Source: Phallusia fumigata
Taxonomy: Eukaryota > Chordata > Ascidiacea > Phlebobranchia > Ascidiidae
Direction: 5' to 3'
Assembly (NCBI GenBank): GCA_008931825.1
Contig: QXVZ01013980.1
Coordinates: 1-24,781, forward strand
Length of the DNA stretch: 24,781 nucleotides
Part shown: positions 8,496 through 18,029 of the stretch, one piece after another
Layout of the letters: each line of letters opens with the position of its first letter
Position numbering within the stretch: position 1 is the stretch's first letter
The notes under the pieces: generated by a model
The model's input: the letters and a program-made list of their open reading frames with translations, nothing else
Database searches by the model: none
What the model was told of the DNA's origin: nothing
Translations under genes and position numbers: made by a program

Positions 8496-9989
8496 TTAGA
8501 CACCAATAACCAGATGAAGTCCACAAGCTAGGACTATACCAAGCGCTAACATCCAACAAAAGCTTTTAAACAAACCGACAATTCCTGTAGATTTTTCTGT
8601 TTTCTTGATGAGCAATTTCGACTGAAACAATTTGGAATCAGAATATGGAGCATAACGAACTTTTAACAAAGCTTCTGGTGTTCCATCATCTAGAACTGCT
8701 CGTTTGTGAGTGAAAGCATCAAAACCAAATTTGCCATGGTAATTTCCGATTCCACTGTGGCCAACTCCACCAAATGGAAGCGACTCAAGTGCATAGTGCA
8801 TTGTGACATCATTTATACAAACACCACCACTAAAGGTGTTACAGAGCAGTTTGTCAATGTTATGTCTGTTGCTTGAAAATGCATACAAAGCAAGGGGCTT
8901 TTCAAGTTTGTTGATTGTTTCTATGGCTTCATCAATATTCGCTACTGACATTACCAGTAAAATTGGGCCAAACATTTCTTGCTGCATGTATGCTGAATCA
9001 AGAGTAACACCTGTGACAACTGTTGGTGAAATGTATTTATCTTTTTCATCGTATTTTCCACCATGCACTATTTTACAATCATTTGATTGAAGAAGTTTTA
9101 CCAATCTTGACATTTGTCTATCATTAATAACTCGGCCATAGTCAGGTGACTTTTGAGGATCATGGCCATAGAAACCTTCAATGACTGATTTTACTTCACA
9201 GACAAATTCATCATGGATTTCAGCTTCACAAAGAATGTAGTCAGGGGAAAGGCAATTTTGGCCATTATTTAGAAATCTTCCCCAAGAAATGCGTTTTGCT
9301 GCTGTTTTGATATCACAACTTTTATCAACAAAACAAGGATTTTTTCCACCAAGCTCAAGAACAACAGGTGTGAGATATTCTGCTGCACATCTCATGATAC
9401 ATTTGCCAATAACAGTGCCACCCGTGAAAAATATAAAATCAAATCTGTTATCTTTTACCAATTGCGCAGAGTGACGGGCATCAGTGACCACTACAGGGAA
9501 ACACTCACTGTCAATGTAGTTTGGAAGAAGATTTAGCATTAAATCAGCAACTTTTGCAGCACATTCACTTGGTTTTATGATGACACAATTGCCAGCAGCA
9601 ATTGCAGAAGCAAGTGGAACTAATAAAAGTGCTTCAGGGTAATTCCAGGCTGACATGACCAAACACACACCAAATGGTTCCTTTTTAACATAAGCTTGGG
9701 ACAAAAGAGTAAGCAATGTTTTCGGTTGATGTTCATCTTTACACCATTGATCAATATTATCAAGGGCATTAATGATCGCGTTGTTAGTCATCACGATTTC
9801 TCCAAGAACTGTTTCCATTCTTGGGCGATGCAAGTCATGCATCATTGCATCACAAATTGCACTTTCATTTTCATTTACAAACTTCAACAACTGCCGAAGT
9901 TGCTTCTTCCTGAATGACATATATTTTGTTCTGCCACTGTTGAAAGCCTTCCGAGCTATGGCAATTTTCTCGACATAATTAGCACTCAT
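8496..9989 (-). CDS. ALDH3-type fatty aldehyde dehydrogenase, copy 3 (membrane-tailed)
   Basis: A complete 497-residue class-3 aldehyde dehydrogenase without coding introns, collinear with copy 2. It keeps Trp-Asn-Tyr-Pro (Asn116), Phe-Thr-Gly-Gly-Thr, Glu212 in Glu-Leu-Gly-Gly-Lys and the nucleophile Cys246 (Asn-Gly-Gln-Asn-Cys). It also has Glu-Met-Phe-Gly-Pro and a Leu-Pro-Phe-Gly-Gly-Val-Gly signature with His-Ser in place of Asn-Ser. The last 25 or so residues form a hydrophobic segment rich in Leu, Val and Ala behind a basic Lys/Thr stretch. That is a tail anchor like the one that holds ALDH3A2 in the endoplasmic reticulum or peroxisome membrane, so fatty-aldehyde clearance at a membrane is the likely role. 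The ATG at 9989 aligns with the other copies. Upstream, a T-rich acceptor (ctgttttttaag) ends at 10018, leaving a 28-nt leader. Confidence 0.96.
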   Translation of the reverse strand: MSANYVEKIAIARKAFNSGRTKYMSFRKKQLRQLLKFVNENESAICDAMMHDLHRPRMETVLGEIVMTNNAIINALDNIDQWCKDEHQPKTLLTLLSQAYVKKEPFGVCLVMSAWNYPEALLLVPLASAIAAGNCVIIKPSECAAKVADLMLNLLPNYIDSECFPVVVTDARHSAQLVKDNRFDFIFFTGGTVIGKCIMRCAAEYLTPVVLELGGKNPCFVDKSCDIKTAAKRISWGRFLNNGQNCLSPDYILCEAEIHDEFVCEVKSVIEGFYGHDPQKSPDYGRVINDRQMSRLVKLLQSNDCKIVHGGKYDEKDKYISPTVVTGVTLDSAYMQQEMFGPILLVMSVANIDEAIETINKLEKPLALYAFSSNRHNIDKLLCNTFSGGVCINDVTMHYALESLPFGGVGHSGIGNYHGKFGFDAFTHKRAVLDDGTPEALLKVRYAPYSDSKLFQSKLLIKKTEKSTGIVGLFKSFCWMLALGIVLACGLHLVIGV

Positions 9990-12101
9990 ATTGGCTACTT
10001 AGGCTTAAACCTAATTCCTTAAAAAACAGATAAGGCATCTTTATAGGTTTCATAATTAAATAACTTTGAAATTGTGCTTGCAGTAAGCTGTAAATTTATT
10101 TAAAAAACAATCAAACTGAGTTGCACAGTCAACGATACAGCTGAATTTTTGCTGATACAATTTAACCTCTTGATGATGCTCCTGTTACTGGCTGTGCCCT
10201 TGTGTTGTTGATGTATATTATTACAGTGAAAGCATGGCTTAGCATTTGCTCAAAAAGAAAACCATGCTTTTACGTTTGTGAATGCCACTGGCATCAGTAC
10301 AAAGTGCAGACAAATTGTGCATGCTCATTTACACACTGTTTTTGTATGAAACAGAATTGAGGCATTTATGAAATAACGTTTAAACTTGCACAATTAGCAA
10401 CTAATTTCCTGATAAACTTCCAGTGCTGTTTTATTGTTTTAATTGTCATACAAAAGGGTAGAACAGATATCTAAAATGGCATTTCGGTGTGAGGATTTGT
10501 CTATTTTTGCACCAATTTGTAGTGAAAACTTAAATACAAATTTCCATGTGCCCCGCCAGATAATTTGCGAATCGCATGTGGCCCTTCGGTCAAAGTAGTT
10601 TTACACCCCTGGTATGCAACATGCTGAAAGGCTTTTGATTAGTTATATTGAAACGGTTATCAAAGTTTACACAACCTATTTACGTTTTGGCACAATTTTC
10701 GGAGCAAGCTTTGCACGTTTATGCTGACACAGCATTTAATTCCATGACTCATGATTGTACTTGAAATTGAATAAAACGTAAGCGATGTGAGGATGTATTT
10801 TTTAACCGAAGCTTTTGCAATATTGTTCATCTAGTTTATCAGTATTCGCTTGCTGAAAACATGCACGCTTGGGTACAGAAATATATTAGTTTCGCCTGAA
10901 ATATGGTCTACATAGAAAATGCAAGAAACGTTTGATTTTAAAATGTTTTCCAAACGTATCTGGCAAAAACTTTGCAACAGTTGGTCGCACAAAGCCCGCT
11001 TCAAAAACTTTTAACGAGCAAAGACATGCATGTATAAGTGCTGAAAAGGTCTTCTTCTGTTGAAATTTATTGCATTGCACAACAATCTCGAATTGTTTGT
11101 GGCAGTTTGATGTCGGGGCTTATCCGTGTATTTTTAAAGCACAGCCAAAACTGGTTGGAGGCCGGTAAAATCTTTTTGCTTTTCAATAATCTGTCACGTA
11201 TTAATTGGATGTTGGTAAAATCCTTTGGCTTCATGTTATCGAAACTTTCGCTGAGCCATTGGACGCCCCTGAATTAAATACTTGGCATCAAGACAGACTG
11301 TTTGATAAGCATAAAAAACTGATAATTTAAAAACGACAATTATCGTTACCTTACTAATTTTTGAGCTCGTAACCACGTAGCCACTAATTAACCCAGAAAA
11401 AATTCGACATCCGCTATCTGCACTGTAATAAGCAGGTGCCGGTGACGTCACACTCTACTAGTATTTAATGGTTGTCACGACGACAATAGCTTCATAAAAA
11501 GCGTGCAGCAAAGTGCCCAGCAAATAGGTCAGAGCAAATAAAATTTTTGTCATCGCGAATTTCCCGGTTCAAGTTCGGGCAATGTGGTTTGTAGGAAAAG
11601 GCCATGGCAAAGTTTGCGAACAGGTTGTCATGTTCTACGAATTAGTATTTCAGCTTAACGTACCGTCTAGCCGGTTTTTTAACCTGCGCCACGCTCGGGC
11701 ACTATTTAGCTGACATCTCGTTGCTCGCAGATGTCAGACCTTTCGCACATACGTTTTACCACTAGAGTTTACCACCGCTGTTGTACTGCTGAAGTGTAAA
11801 GTTCGGCTCAGCCAAGAACGTTTTATTTGCCGCATTTTTTGACGGTATAGAAAGGTTGAATAGTATGTTGTTTAATTGCAACTGAATGTAAGGCAGAATT
11901 TCACGAGCCAAGGAAATTTGCAAGTTCACACCGCAATGGAGTTGACTACAAGGCGGCGAAAATTGCGCTGTCGAATATTCGCAGAAAACAGAAAAAACAC
12001 ACAAAACAAAACTTGCTTAACCGATGGAATTCTTGCGTTTACAGGTATTTTCGACGGTTTTAACGTAGTACTGTAGCTGTACACCCGTTGTTAGAAAAAA
12101 G
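9990..12101. other. Intergenic region between divergent ALDH3 copy 3 and the SRD5A gene
   Basis: This 2.1-kb region should hold the promoters of both flanking genes, which point away from each other. I see no TATA box that I can place with confidence. Frames at 10886-11080, 11038-11277, 11236-11451 and 11762-12076 lack recognisable features. At about 10545-10613 there is a repeat end, described separately, and at 11565-11577 a lone Pol III B-box-like stretch (ggttcaagttcg). A TGACGTCA palindrome lies at 11443-11450. Confidence 0.5.
10545..10613. mobile_element. Degenerate hAT-like repeat end
   Basis: The complementary strand reads caggggtgtaaaactac at the right edge, then ggccacatgcgattcgc. 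This resembles the terminal part of common hAT-type short repeats. I could not find the opposite terminus or a target duplication, so it is probably a truncated relic. Confidence 0.35.
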
Positions 12102-14999
12102 ATGTCAGACACCATTTTGGGAAGATTGGTTCTAGCTGTTTGGCCTTCGTTGGACCAGAAGCAGAGAGTCGACGTTCTTGCCAGTTTGATGTTGGACTGG
12201 GCATGTATGGCGCCACTGGTCGTTATTAGTGGTTTGCTGCCGTACGGCCGTTATGGACGAAACAGCAAGATGTTGCAGATCAATGCCAGACTGGGATGGG
12301 TTCTGCAGGTATTACTCAATAAAGTTGATGCAAATACAAAAGGGGTCGCGAAAAAACATTTTAGCAAGTCTACGACACAGTATGTTATTATTTGCAAAAA
12401 CAAGAACTTTTTGCGCTCAAGAAAAACAATTTTGTTCCGTTAACCAAAAAACGCATTTTTTTAAGTTAATGTGTTTCAACACATACTAAAACAGTGACCT
12501 TAGACTAATTTAAACATTATTGGAAAATTACCATGTAAGCCGCCTATTTTGGTTAAGCACTAAGTTTTCGACATAGTTGCGCGGTAGCTCGCCGTTGGAC
12601 CTTCTATGCTGATTTTGGTCGGTTCAAGTCGTGGCCCAGTTCCAAAACGTGACGAGACTCTTGTGAGAATTCGTCTGATTAAAAAGTCGAAAACTTAATA
12701 ACATAACGTTTACCAATTGATCCTCGCCCGACACCCAACTCGACCTCGATGTACATTTTTACTGTAAGAAAACAAAACCTTTTGTAAATTGAACTATTGA
12801 TCATCCCGATTTTTAGCACATTTCCACTGTAAGAAAACCAAAGCATAACACTCTAGATTTGTCAAAATGTGGCGAGAAAACAACAAGGTTTTAGTCTCCG
12901 CATGAAATAATATCGACAAACATGAAGCCAAAATGTTTTTTCGTACAAGAACCTGGGTTAATAAAGACGGAACATTAATTTCATGCAGGAGCTGCCCTCC
13001 TTCGTCATTCCAATCTACGTGTTAATGACGTCATACAGGACGCACCCACCCACGATGACGTCACTGGTGTTGCTGGGGATGTTCTTGTTGCATTATGGGT
13101 ACAGGGTGCTTGTGTACAGCTGGAGCATTCGAGGTGGAAAGCCATCGCCCCTTCCTTTCTTCATGACGGCAACATTTTTCTGCACAACCAACGGTTACAT
13201 GCAGGTGGGTAACGTCACGTTGCTTGGTGGTTTGTGACGTCATATTTTGCAGGTTTATATTGTCATCGTGCTTGCTGGCCATGTCTTCGTTAATGCTGCA
13301 TTTCCACGTGGATTCAATTGTGCAAAATATTATTTGGTGTCTTTTGCCGAAGCTTTTGCGGCGAGATTTCTAAATATTCTTGTTTGTTGCTTCACTTCTC
13401 GTACAAACATACCTGAACGATGGACCCATAAATTTTCATCACCCAACAAATCCGCTGCTCAAACAACTCACAATCGACTGTGATGTTACTAACGACGTTC
13501 TGTTTGCGAACAAAGTGCACTTTGGCGCCACTGGCCTCTGTGTGACCCTTGGACCTTTTGATCAACTCTTCCAAGTTAAATATATTATTTGGGTTCAGAT
13601 GGAGGGTAAGCATACAAAGATGACACAAATGGAACGCTGGGTTATTAAATGTTATTCCAGATAAAAACTAAAGAAAACAAGTCTAGTAATAAACGGTTGA
13701 AGAGGGGGAATTACACAAAATATCTTTTAACACACAATTTTCGACTAAAAGATCACTTTTAAAGATTTCAACATGTAAAGCGATCCGGTGAACTGAGCAA
13801 TGTAAATAAACTCCACCACAGGAATGTCGCTTTGCGGTTTCGTGGAAGCTTCATGGTTCTGTCATCACTAAAACTTGTTTGCACTGTACACATGACCTTG
13901 ACATGTCCTTTAGGTGAACTTGTTACCACACAACCACATGTCCTGCGGGTGCCTAAAAGCTGTAACTGCATCACTAAACATTCGAGTGCAGTTACCTTTC
14001 AAATAGCGCACTGGGTTCAAATTTCATTTCTAGCTTCGAAAATCCCTGTGACACCCACTGTTGTCGTCACAAGACACGCCACTTTATAGTTAGATTTTAA
14101 CATAGCGTCGATTTTTCTGTTGAAACGGTTTGTAGCCGCGAGCGATTTTCTCTTCTGTTTTCAGGCACGTCAAAAGCAAAAATCGGAGCAGCCCACACCT
14201 CCTCAGTAAATCGTTTTAAAAGATATTTACCACGCTCTGAGGAGCGATATTAATGAGAAGGCCACAAGAAAAAAATGCTGTTTTTTGTAAAAACACCAGT
14301 TTTATGTGCAAACTAAAACAGTAAAATATAATCAACACAAATTTGTCAAACCAATATTTAGATTTTTGGTTGTAAAGATACAACACTTAAATCTCGGATG
14401 TCATTTAATTGTGAGATTACCTGACGGTGGTAAAAAACGGCCCAAACAAAACCACAACCTTGCTAACAATGACTTTGTTTCGTGACAAAAAAACGGCGAT
14501 ATGTTTTAAGCGATATGAAGCATTTTGAGCTTGTCCTAAACCCAACATTCCTCAGTTACCCTGAATTGCGCAACCTCACCAGGCCCATTTAAATCTCCAC
14601 TGTTTCCTACAGGCAAACTACCTGTTACGTCACTCGGACTACCCTCCGTCTTGGATGGGGGAGTGGAATTTCATCCTCGGCTGTTTTCTGTTTCTGCTCG
14701 GGTTCTACACGAACTGGAGATGTGACGTCATTCTGCGTAATCTGCGCGAACCTGGCGAGACGGGGTACAAGGTCCCGCGCGGTTGGGCGTTCGAACTTGT
14801 GTCGGGGGGCAATTACCTGGGAGAGGCGACCGAGTGGTTAGGTTGGGCGCTGGCATGCTGGTCGCCACAAGGTGTCGCGTTTGCTGCTTTTGCCGCTGCG
14901 TTCCTCGGCGCCAGGAGTTATTCTCACCACGTTTGGTACAGGGAGCACTTCAGAGACTACCCTCCGCACCGAAAAGCCTTTGTACCCTTTGTTTTCTGA
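12102..14999 (+). CDS. SRD5A1/2-like: Steroid 5-alpha-reductase (SRD5A1/2 type), three exons
   Basis: Spliced CDS: exon 1 12102-12308, exon 2 12989-13204, exon 3 14613-14999. All junctions are phase 0 with gt..ag sites, giving 269 residues (human SRD5A1 259, SRD5A2 254). The enzyme family reduces the delta-4,5 bond of 3-oxo-steroids with NADPH in the endoplasmic reticulum membrane. Seen here are Pro-Tyr-Gly-Arg-Tyr near residue 47, Gln-Glu-Leu-Pro-Ser with Glu70 and Leu-His-Tyr with Tyr105 (the positions of SRD5A2 Glu57 and Tyr91), and Thr-Asn-Gly-Tyr-Met-Gln. The C-terminal NADPH half follows, with Ile-Leu-Arg-Asn-Leu-Arg, Gly-Tyr-Lys-Val-Pro-Arg-Gly, Gly-Asn-Tyr-Leu-Gly-Glu and Asp-Tyr-Pro-Pro-His-Arg-Lys. 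Several hydrophobic segments fit a seven-helix membrane protein. The usual Asn-x-His-Ser-Asp reads Asn175-Trp-Arg-Cys-Asp179. Whether the natural substrate is a steroid in this organism is unknown. Confidence 0.95.
12578..12640 (+). repeat. Degenerate tRNA-derived SINE-like sequence in SRD5A intron 1
   Basis: Within intron 1 (12309-12988), a Pol III A-box-like stretch (gcggtagctcgccgttgga, 12581-12599) is followed by a B-box-like ggttcaagtc at 12621-12630. The spacing is that of a tRNA head, but no cloverleaf acceptor stem pairs. I read it as an old SINE, not a tRNA gene. Confidence 0.45.
13205..14612 (+). other. Intron 2 of the SRD5A gene
   Basis: This 1,408-nt intron starts gtgggt and ends tttcctacag. 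Short open frames inside (13247-13664, 13832-14089) show no family resemblance and are not needed to complete the enzyme, because exon 2 joins exon 3 exactly at the family-conserved Asn-Gly-Tyr-x-Gln boundary. It carries one TGACGTCA, at 13235-13242, near its 5' end. Confidence 0.8.
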
Positions 15000-15249
15000 T
15001 TTGCTTTGTGGCGTCACATCATATAGAAAATTATAATGTCCTGCTTCGTGTGGTTTTGCGACGTCATTATTGGACGGTTGTAGTGACTTATATTTCACCG
15101 ACGTTGTGACGCCATTTACTATTTTGTACGACGTTATTTCGATCAAAAGTTTTACGAAAGGTGAAATTGGTTACTTTGTAAGTAAGTGTTTAGTTATAAG
15201 ATTGTCCCGTTTTGATATTAACCTGATCACAATCTGCATGGAATAATAG

Positions 15250-15308
15250 TTTATTTCGACATGTTGACAGAATAATTACGCAACATTTCCATAAAGGCAT
15301 AAAATAAA
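15250..15308. terminator. Facing polyadenylation signals between convergent genes
   Basis: On the plus strand AATAAA lies at 15303-15308, about 300 nt past the SRD5A stop. On the minus strand AATAAA lies at 15255-15250, about 250 nt past the stop of the LU-sushi-VWA gene. If both are used, the two transcripts overlap tail to tail for some tens of bases. Confidence 0.45.
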
Positions 15309-15427
15309 ACATTTGCAAGCTAACTTATCACAAGACTCATAAAAAAACATAACAAAAATCAGTAAATCAGTAATTAAGCAGCAGTAAAATTAACCTCCAT
15401 CGCCAGGGTTACTGAAGGTCGTCCCCG

Positions 15428-15545
15428 GTAACTAGAGGTCAACTTTGGTACTAAGCACGCGATTACAGGGGTTACCTAGGTCAACTTTGGGGGTATGTTG
15501 GTTTAACCTTGGTGGGTATGAAGCACGTGATCGCAGGGGTTTCCA
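15428..15545. repeat. Degenerate short tandem repeat spanning the 3' end of the LU-sushi-VWA gene
   Basis: Related units occur at about 15428-15470, 15471-15500 and 15501-15545. They share aggtcaactttgg (15436 and 15478) and aagcacgcgattacagggg versus aagcacgtgatcgcagggg (15453 and 15520). The third copy contains the last dozen codons and the stop codon of the minus-strand gene; the others fall in its 3' UTR. Confidence 0.6.
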
Positions 15546-18029
15546 CAGATCATGTCGCTGACTTCAACTGAGAATTCATCGGTGAGGGCATCAAATCCTC
15601 CCTCAAGAGCAGCTGTTATCACACGTTCTTCACTTCCGGACATTGAAATGATTTCGTCCATATCAAAGGTAATAACTTTGTTCGGGTTCCGTTGTGGAGG
15701 CTTAATAGGAAGGACGAACACCTGGTGATTGAAGATGATTTTGTTAGTTGGCGAAGGCAAACTTAGCTGAAAGGTATTTCCAATTTTTATAGCATTCAGT
15801 CGAATTGTAAAACAGTTAAGAGCATGGCGGGAAAAGGAGGGGAAGTTCCTTCCCGGGAAATCGGTCCTACCAACGGGAATTTTTTTAGCTGTTTTTTTGT
15901 AACAAGTGGATACAAACGTCGAAAAAAAATTGGAATAATGTAACTTCTCTTAGCTTATTATTCCTGTTCCCTATAAGGGGGATTTAGTAAAAAACTGGCA
16001 GGAAAGTTTTGTTGGCTTCTGGGGATAATTGTATTTTTTCTGCATCTGGTTAACCCATTAGCACAGATTGGACTTTACTTAGCATCGCATCCAACTTCTT
16101 GCTGTTATTCAGTCAACCAGGTTTAAAACTGGTAGAAGCTTTGTACTTAATTTGTTTCTTTGTTTTATTTTTTTCACCGCTTTTACACGCGCCATATGAT
16201 GCTGGCTTCTCTTACTTAATTCATTTGAGTGAAAAAGCTTACCCACCCTTGTTTTAAATCCTTATTTAAGTGAGTTACTTACAATAGCCCCTGTATCTCG
16301 GAGTCTTTGCGATGGCAGCGCAACCGGATCTTGCGATTTTCCATCAGTTATAATCAACACAACATCTCGCGCTCCTGGTCTGTTTCCATTTCCATCTTTC
16401 AACATGACGTCCACTGCGTGGCTGATGGCATTTCCTGTTCTGGTGCCTAAATATAAACATAGATGACATACTGACACAGTTGTGGGTAATTTAATACAGA
16501 GATAGATGTGTTAGGCATGGTTGGGCGCAATCAGCACAATGCATATTGTATGGATGTAATATACGACATGGGCATCGCCAGGAGGAAAAGTCCCGATTCC
16601 CGAACCACTAAAGTTAGTAGGTGAATATTTTAGAACAATACCAACCTTTTTATTGGGCTTGTTTGGATTTCGATTACTCAACATAATTTAAACCTCCTGT
16701 TACACGCAAAAAAAGATTAATTCTCGCATTATGCTAAATTAAAAAACTAATGTGTTCCTTTTTCATTTTTTTCGATTTGGGAATAGGTAGAGATATTCAA
16801 AGTAAAATATTGATTCCTAAGTATTCGAATCTGCAAACTTTCCGTTAATATCGAGTAATAAAACTGAATCTGTTTCATACAAAACTGCGTGTAAACGAGC
16901 GTGTGAAATTCGTCTGGACTTTGTATTGCTGCGGGTGGCACATGCGCAACAGCGCCAAAACAGCACTATTTTTTTTGTAGTTTAGTTAACATCCAGCTGA
17001 TCCAACCTCGTGGCGCCCTTGTGTAGTTTAGTTAACATCCAACACAAGGGCGCCACGAGGTTGGATTTCCGCAGCATCAGCAAAAATTTAGATGCGTCGT
17101 TGATTTGTGGTCGCGACAGGGCGGAAAATTATAGTTACCTTACTGGCTTAGGCCTTTCACCTATAAATGTTTTTACAACCTTCCCACGTAACGACCGAAA
17201 TACGTTGAATTGAAATCCATTCTTAAAATTCAATAAACAGTCCCTAATTGCTGTTTTGTTGCTTGCAATTCTGTCTGTCATCGTGCCAAAATTATTATGA
17301 GAGTTGGATTCAATATTTTGGATTAAAAACATCTATTCTAGAAAAGCCAGCTATTCTACTTTAAACTTTCCCAGTGATAGTACACAACAGTTTAAATGAA
17401 TGATGTGATGTCATGGCTTTTCCATTTTCAGTTTTTTTCAGCAAAGCCAACTTACCAGATCCATCATATGGGATTTCATCGAAAGCATTTAGCAAAGCTT
17501 CGATGTCATTAGGGTAGTCATTGAGCAGGATTTGAGTATCTGTATCAACAACCTTATTGTATCTGAAGATCCCATAATGACTTGCATCAGGTGAAACTGA
17601 GAAGTCACTGAAAATAAAATGAGGTTTTTAGACAAAAGGTTTACTGCATACTTTTTATTTGTTTTAGAAAAACCTAGGAAATTTAAGGCTTGTTAGGTGT
17701 GAAGAAATGACTGATAATAATAATAAAAAATCAGTAGAAGTTCTTCAAATAATAATTTTTATGTTTTGTACCCCAAGCTAGAAGCAAGCTAAACCAAGTT
17801 AGAACATAAACAATAGACCAGAGCACCCTTTCGTTTAGAACGTAAAGAATGGAATTCACACTGACAAATAATTAAATTAAACAAGTATTTATATAAATCT
17901 ATCACAGTAAAACATACTCAAGAAAATTTCTAACAAAATTTTTCATCTTGGACCAATTGTCGCTCCCGACCGAGGAAGAAGAATCAAGAATAACAATGAA
18001 GTCCATTACAGCATAAGGAGGGCATGACC
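15503..18029 (-). other. VWA module of the LU-sushi-VWA protein (exons 12-15)
   Basis: Exon 12 encodes the first beta strand and Asp-Ser-Ser-Ser-Ser-Val-Gly, the metal-binding DxSxS motif. Exon 13 covers the middle helices and ends Tyr-Asp-Gly-Ser. Exon 14 supplies Thr-Arg-Thr-Gly-Asn-Ala-Ile with the MIDAS Thr and Ile-Ile-Thr-Asp-Gly with the MIDAS Asp. Exon 15 begins Val-Phe-Val-Leu-Pro-Ile, which continues the strand started by Gly-Ala-Ile at the end of exon 14. That continuity is why I chose the acceptor at 15722 over one further upstream (tttcag at 15765-15770). All metal-coordinating positions are intact, so ligand binding is plausible. Confidence 0.85.

Noticed and set aside
5535..9989. 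Processed pseudogenes, because the ALDH coding regions lack introns
   Set aside because: Both frames are full length with all catalytic residues, and neither has a poly-A tract or target duplication. Local duplication of an intronless parent is simpler.
12578..12640. tRNA gene
   Set aside because: A-box and B-box resemblance is present but no acceptor stem or full cloverleaf can be paired. Degenerate SINE preferred.
13247..13664. Additional coding exon of the SRD5A gene
   Set aside because: Exon 2 joins exon 3 in phase exactly at the family-conserved boundary, and the intervening frame has no similarity to the family.
15765..15770. Alternative acceptor for exon 15 of the VWA gene
   Set aside because: It has a good pyrimidine tract and keeps phase, but would insert about 15 residues into the middle of a VWA beta strand. 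The acceptor at 15722 gives a continuous strand.
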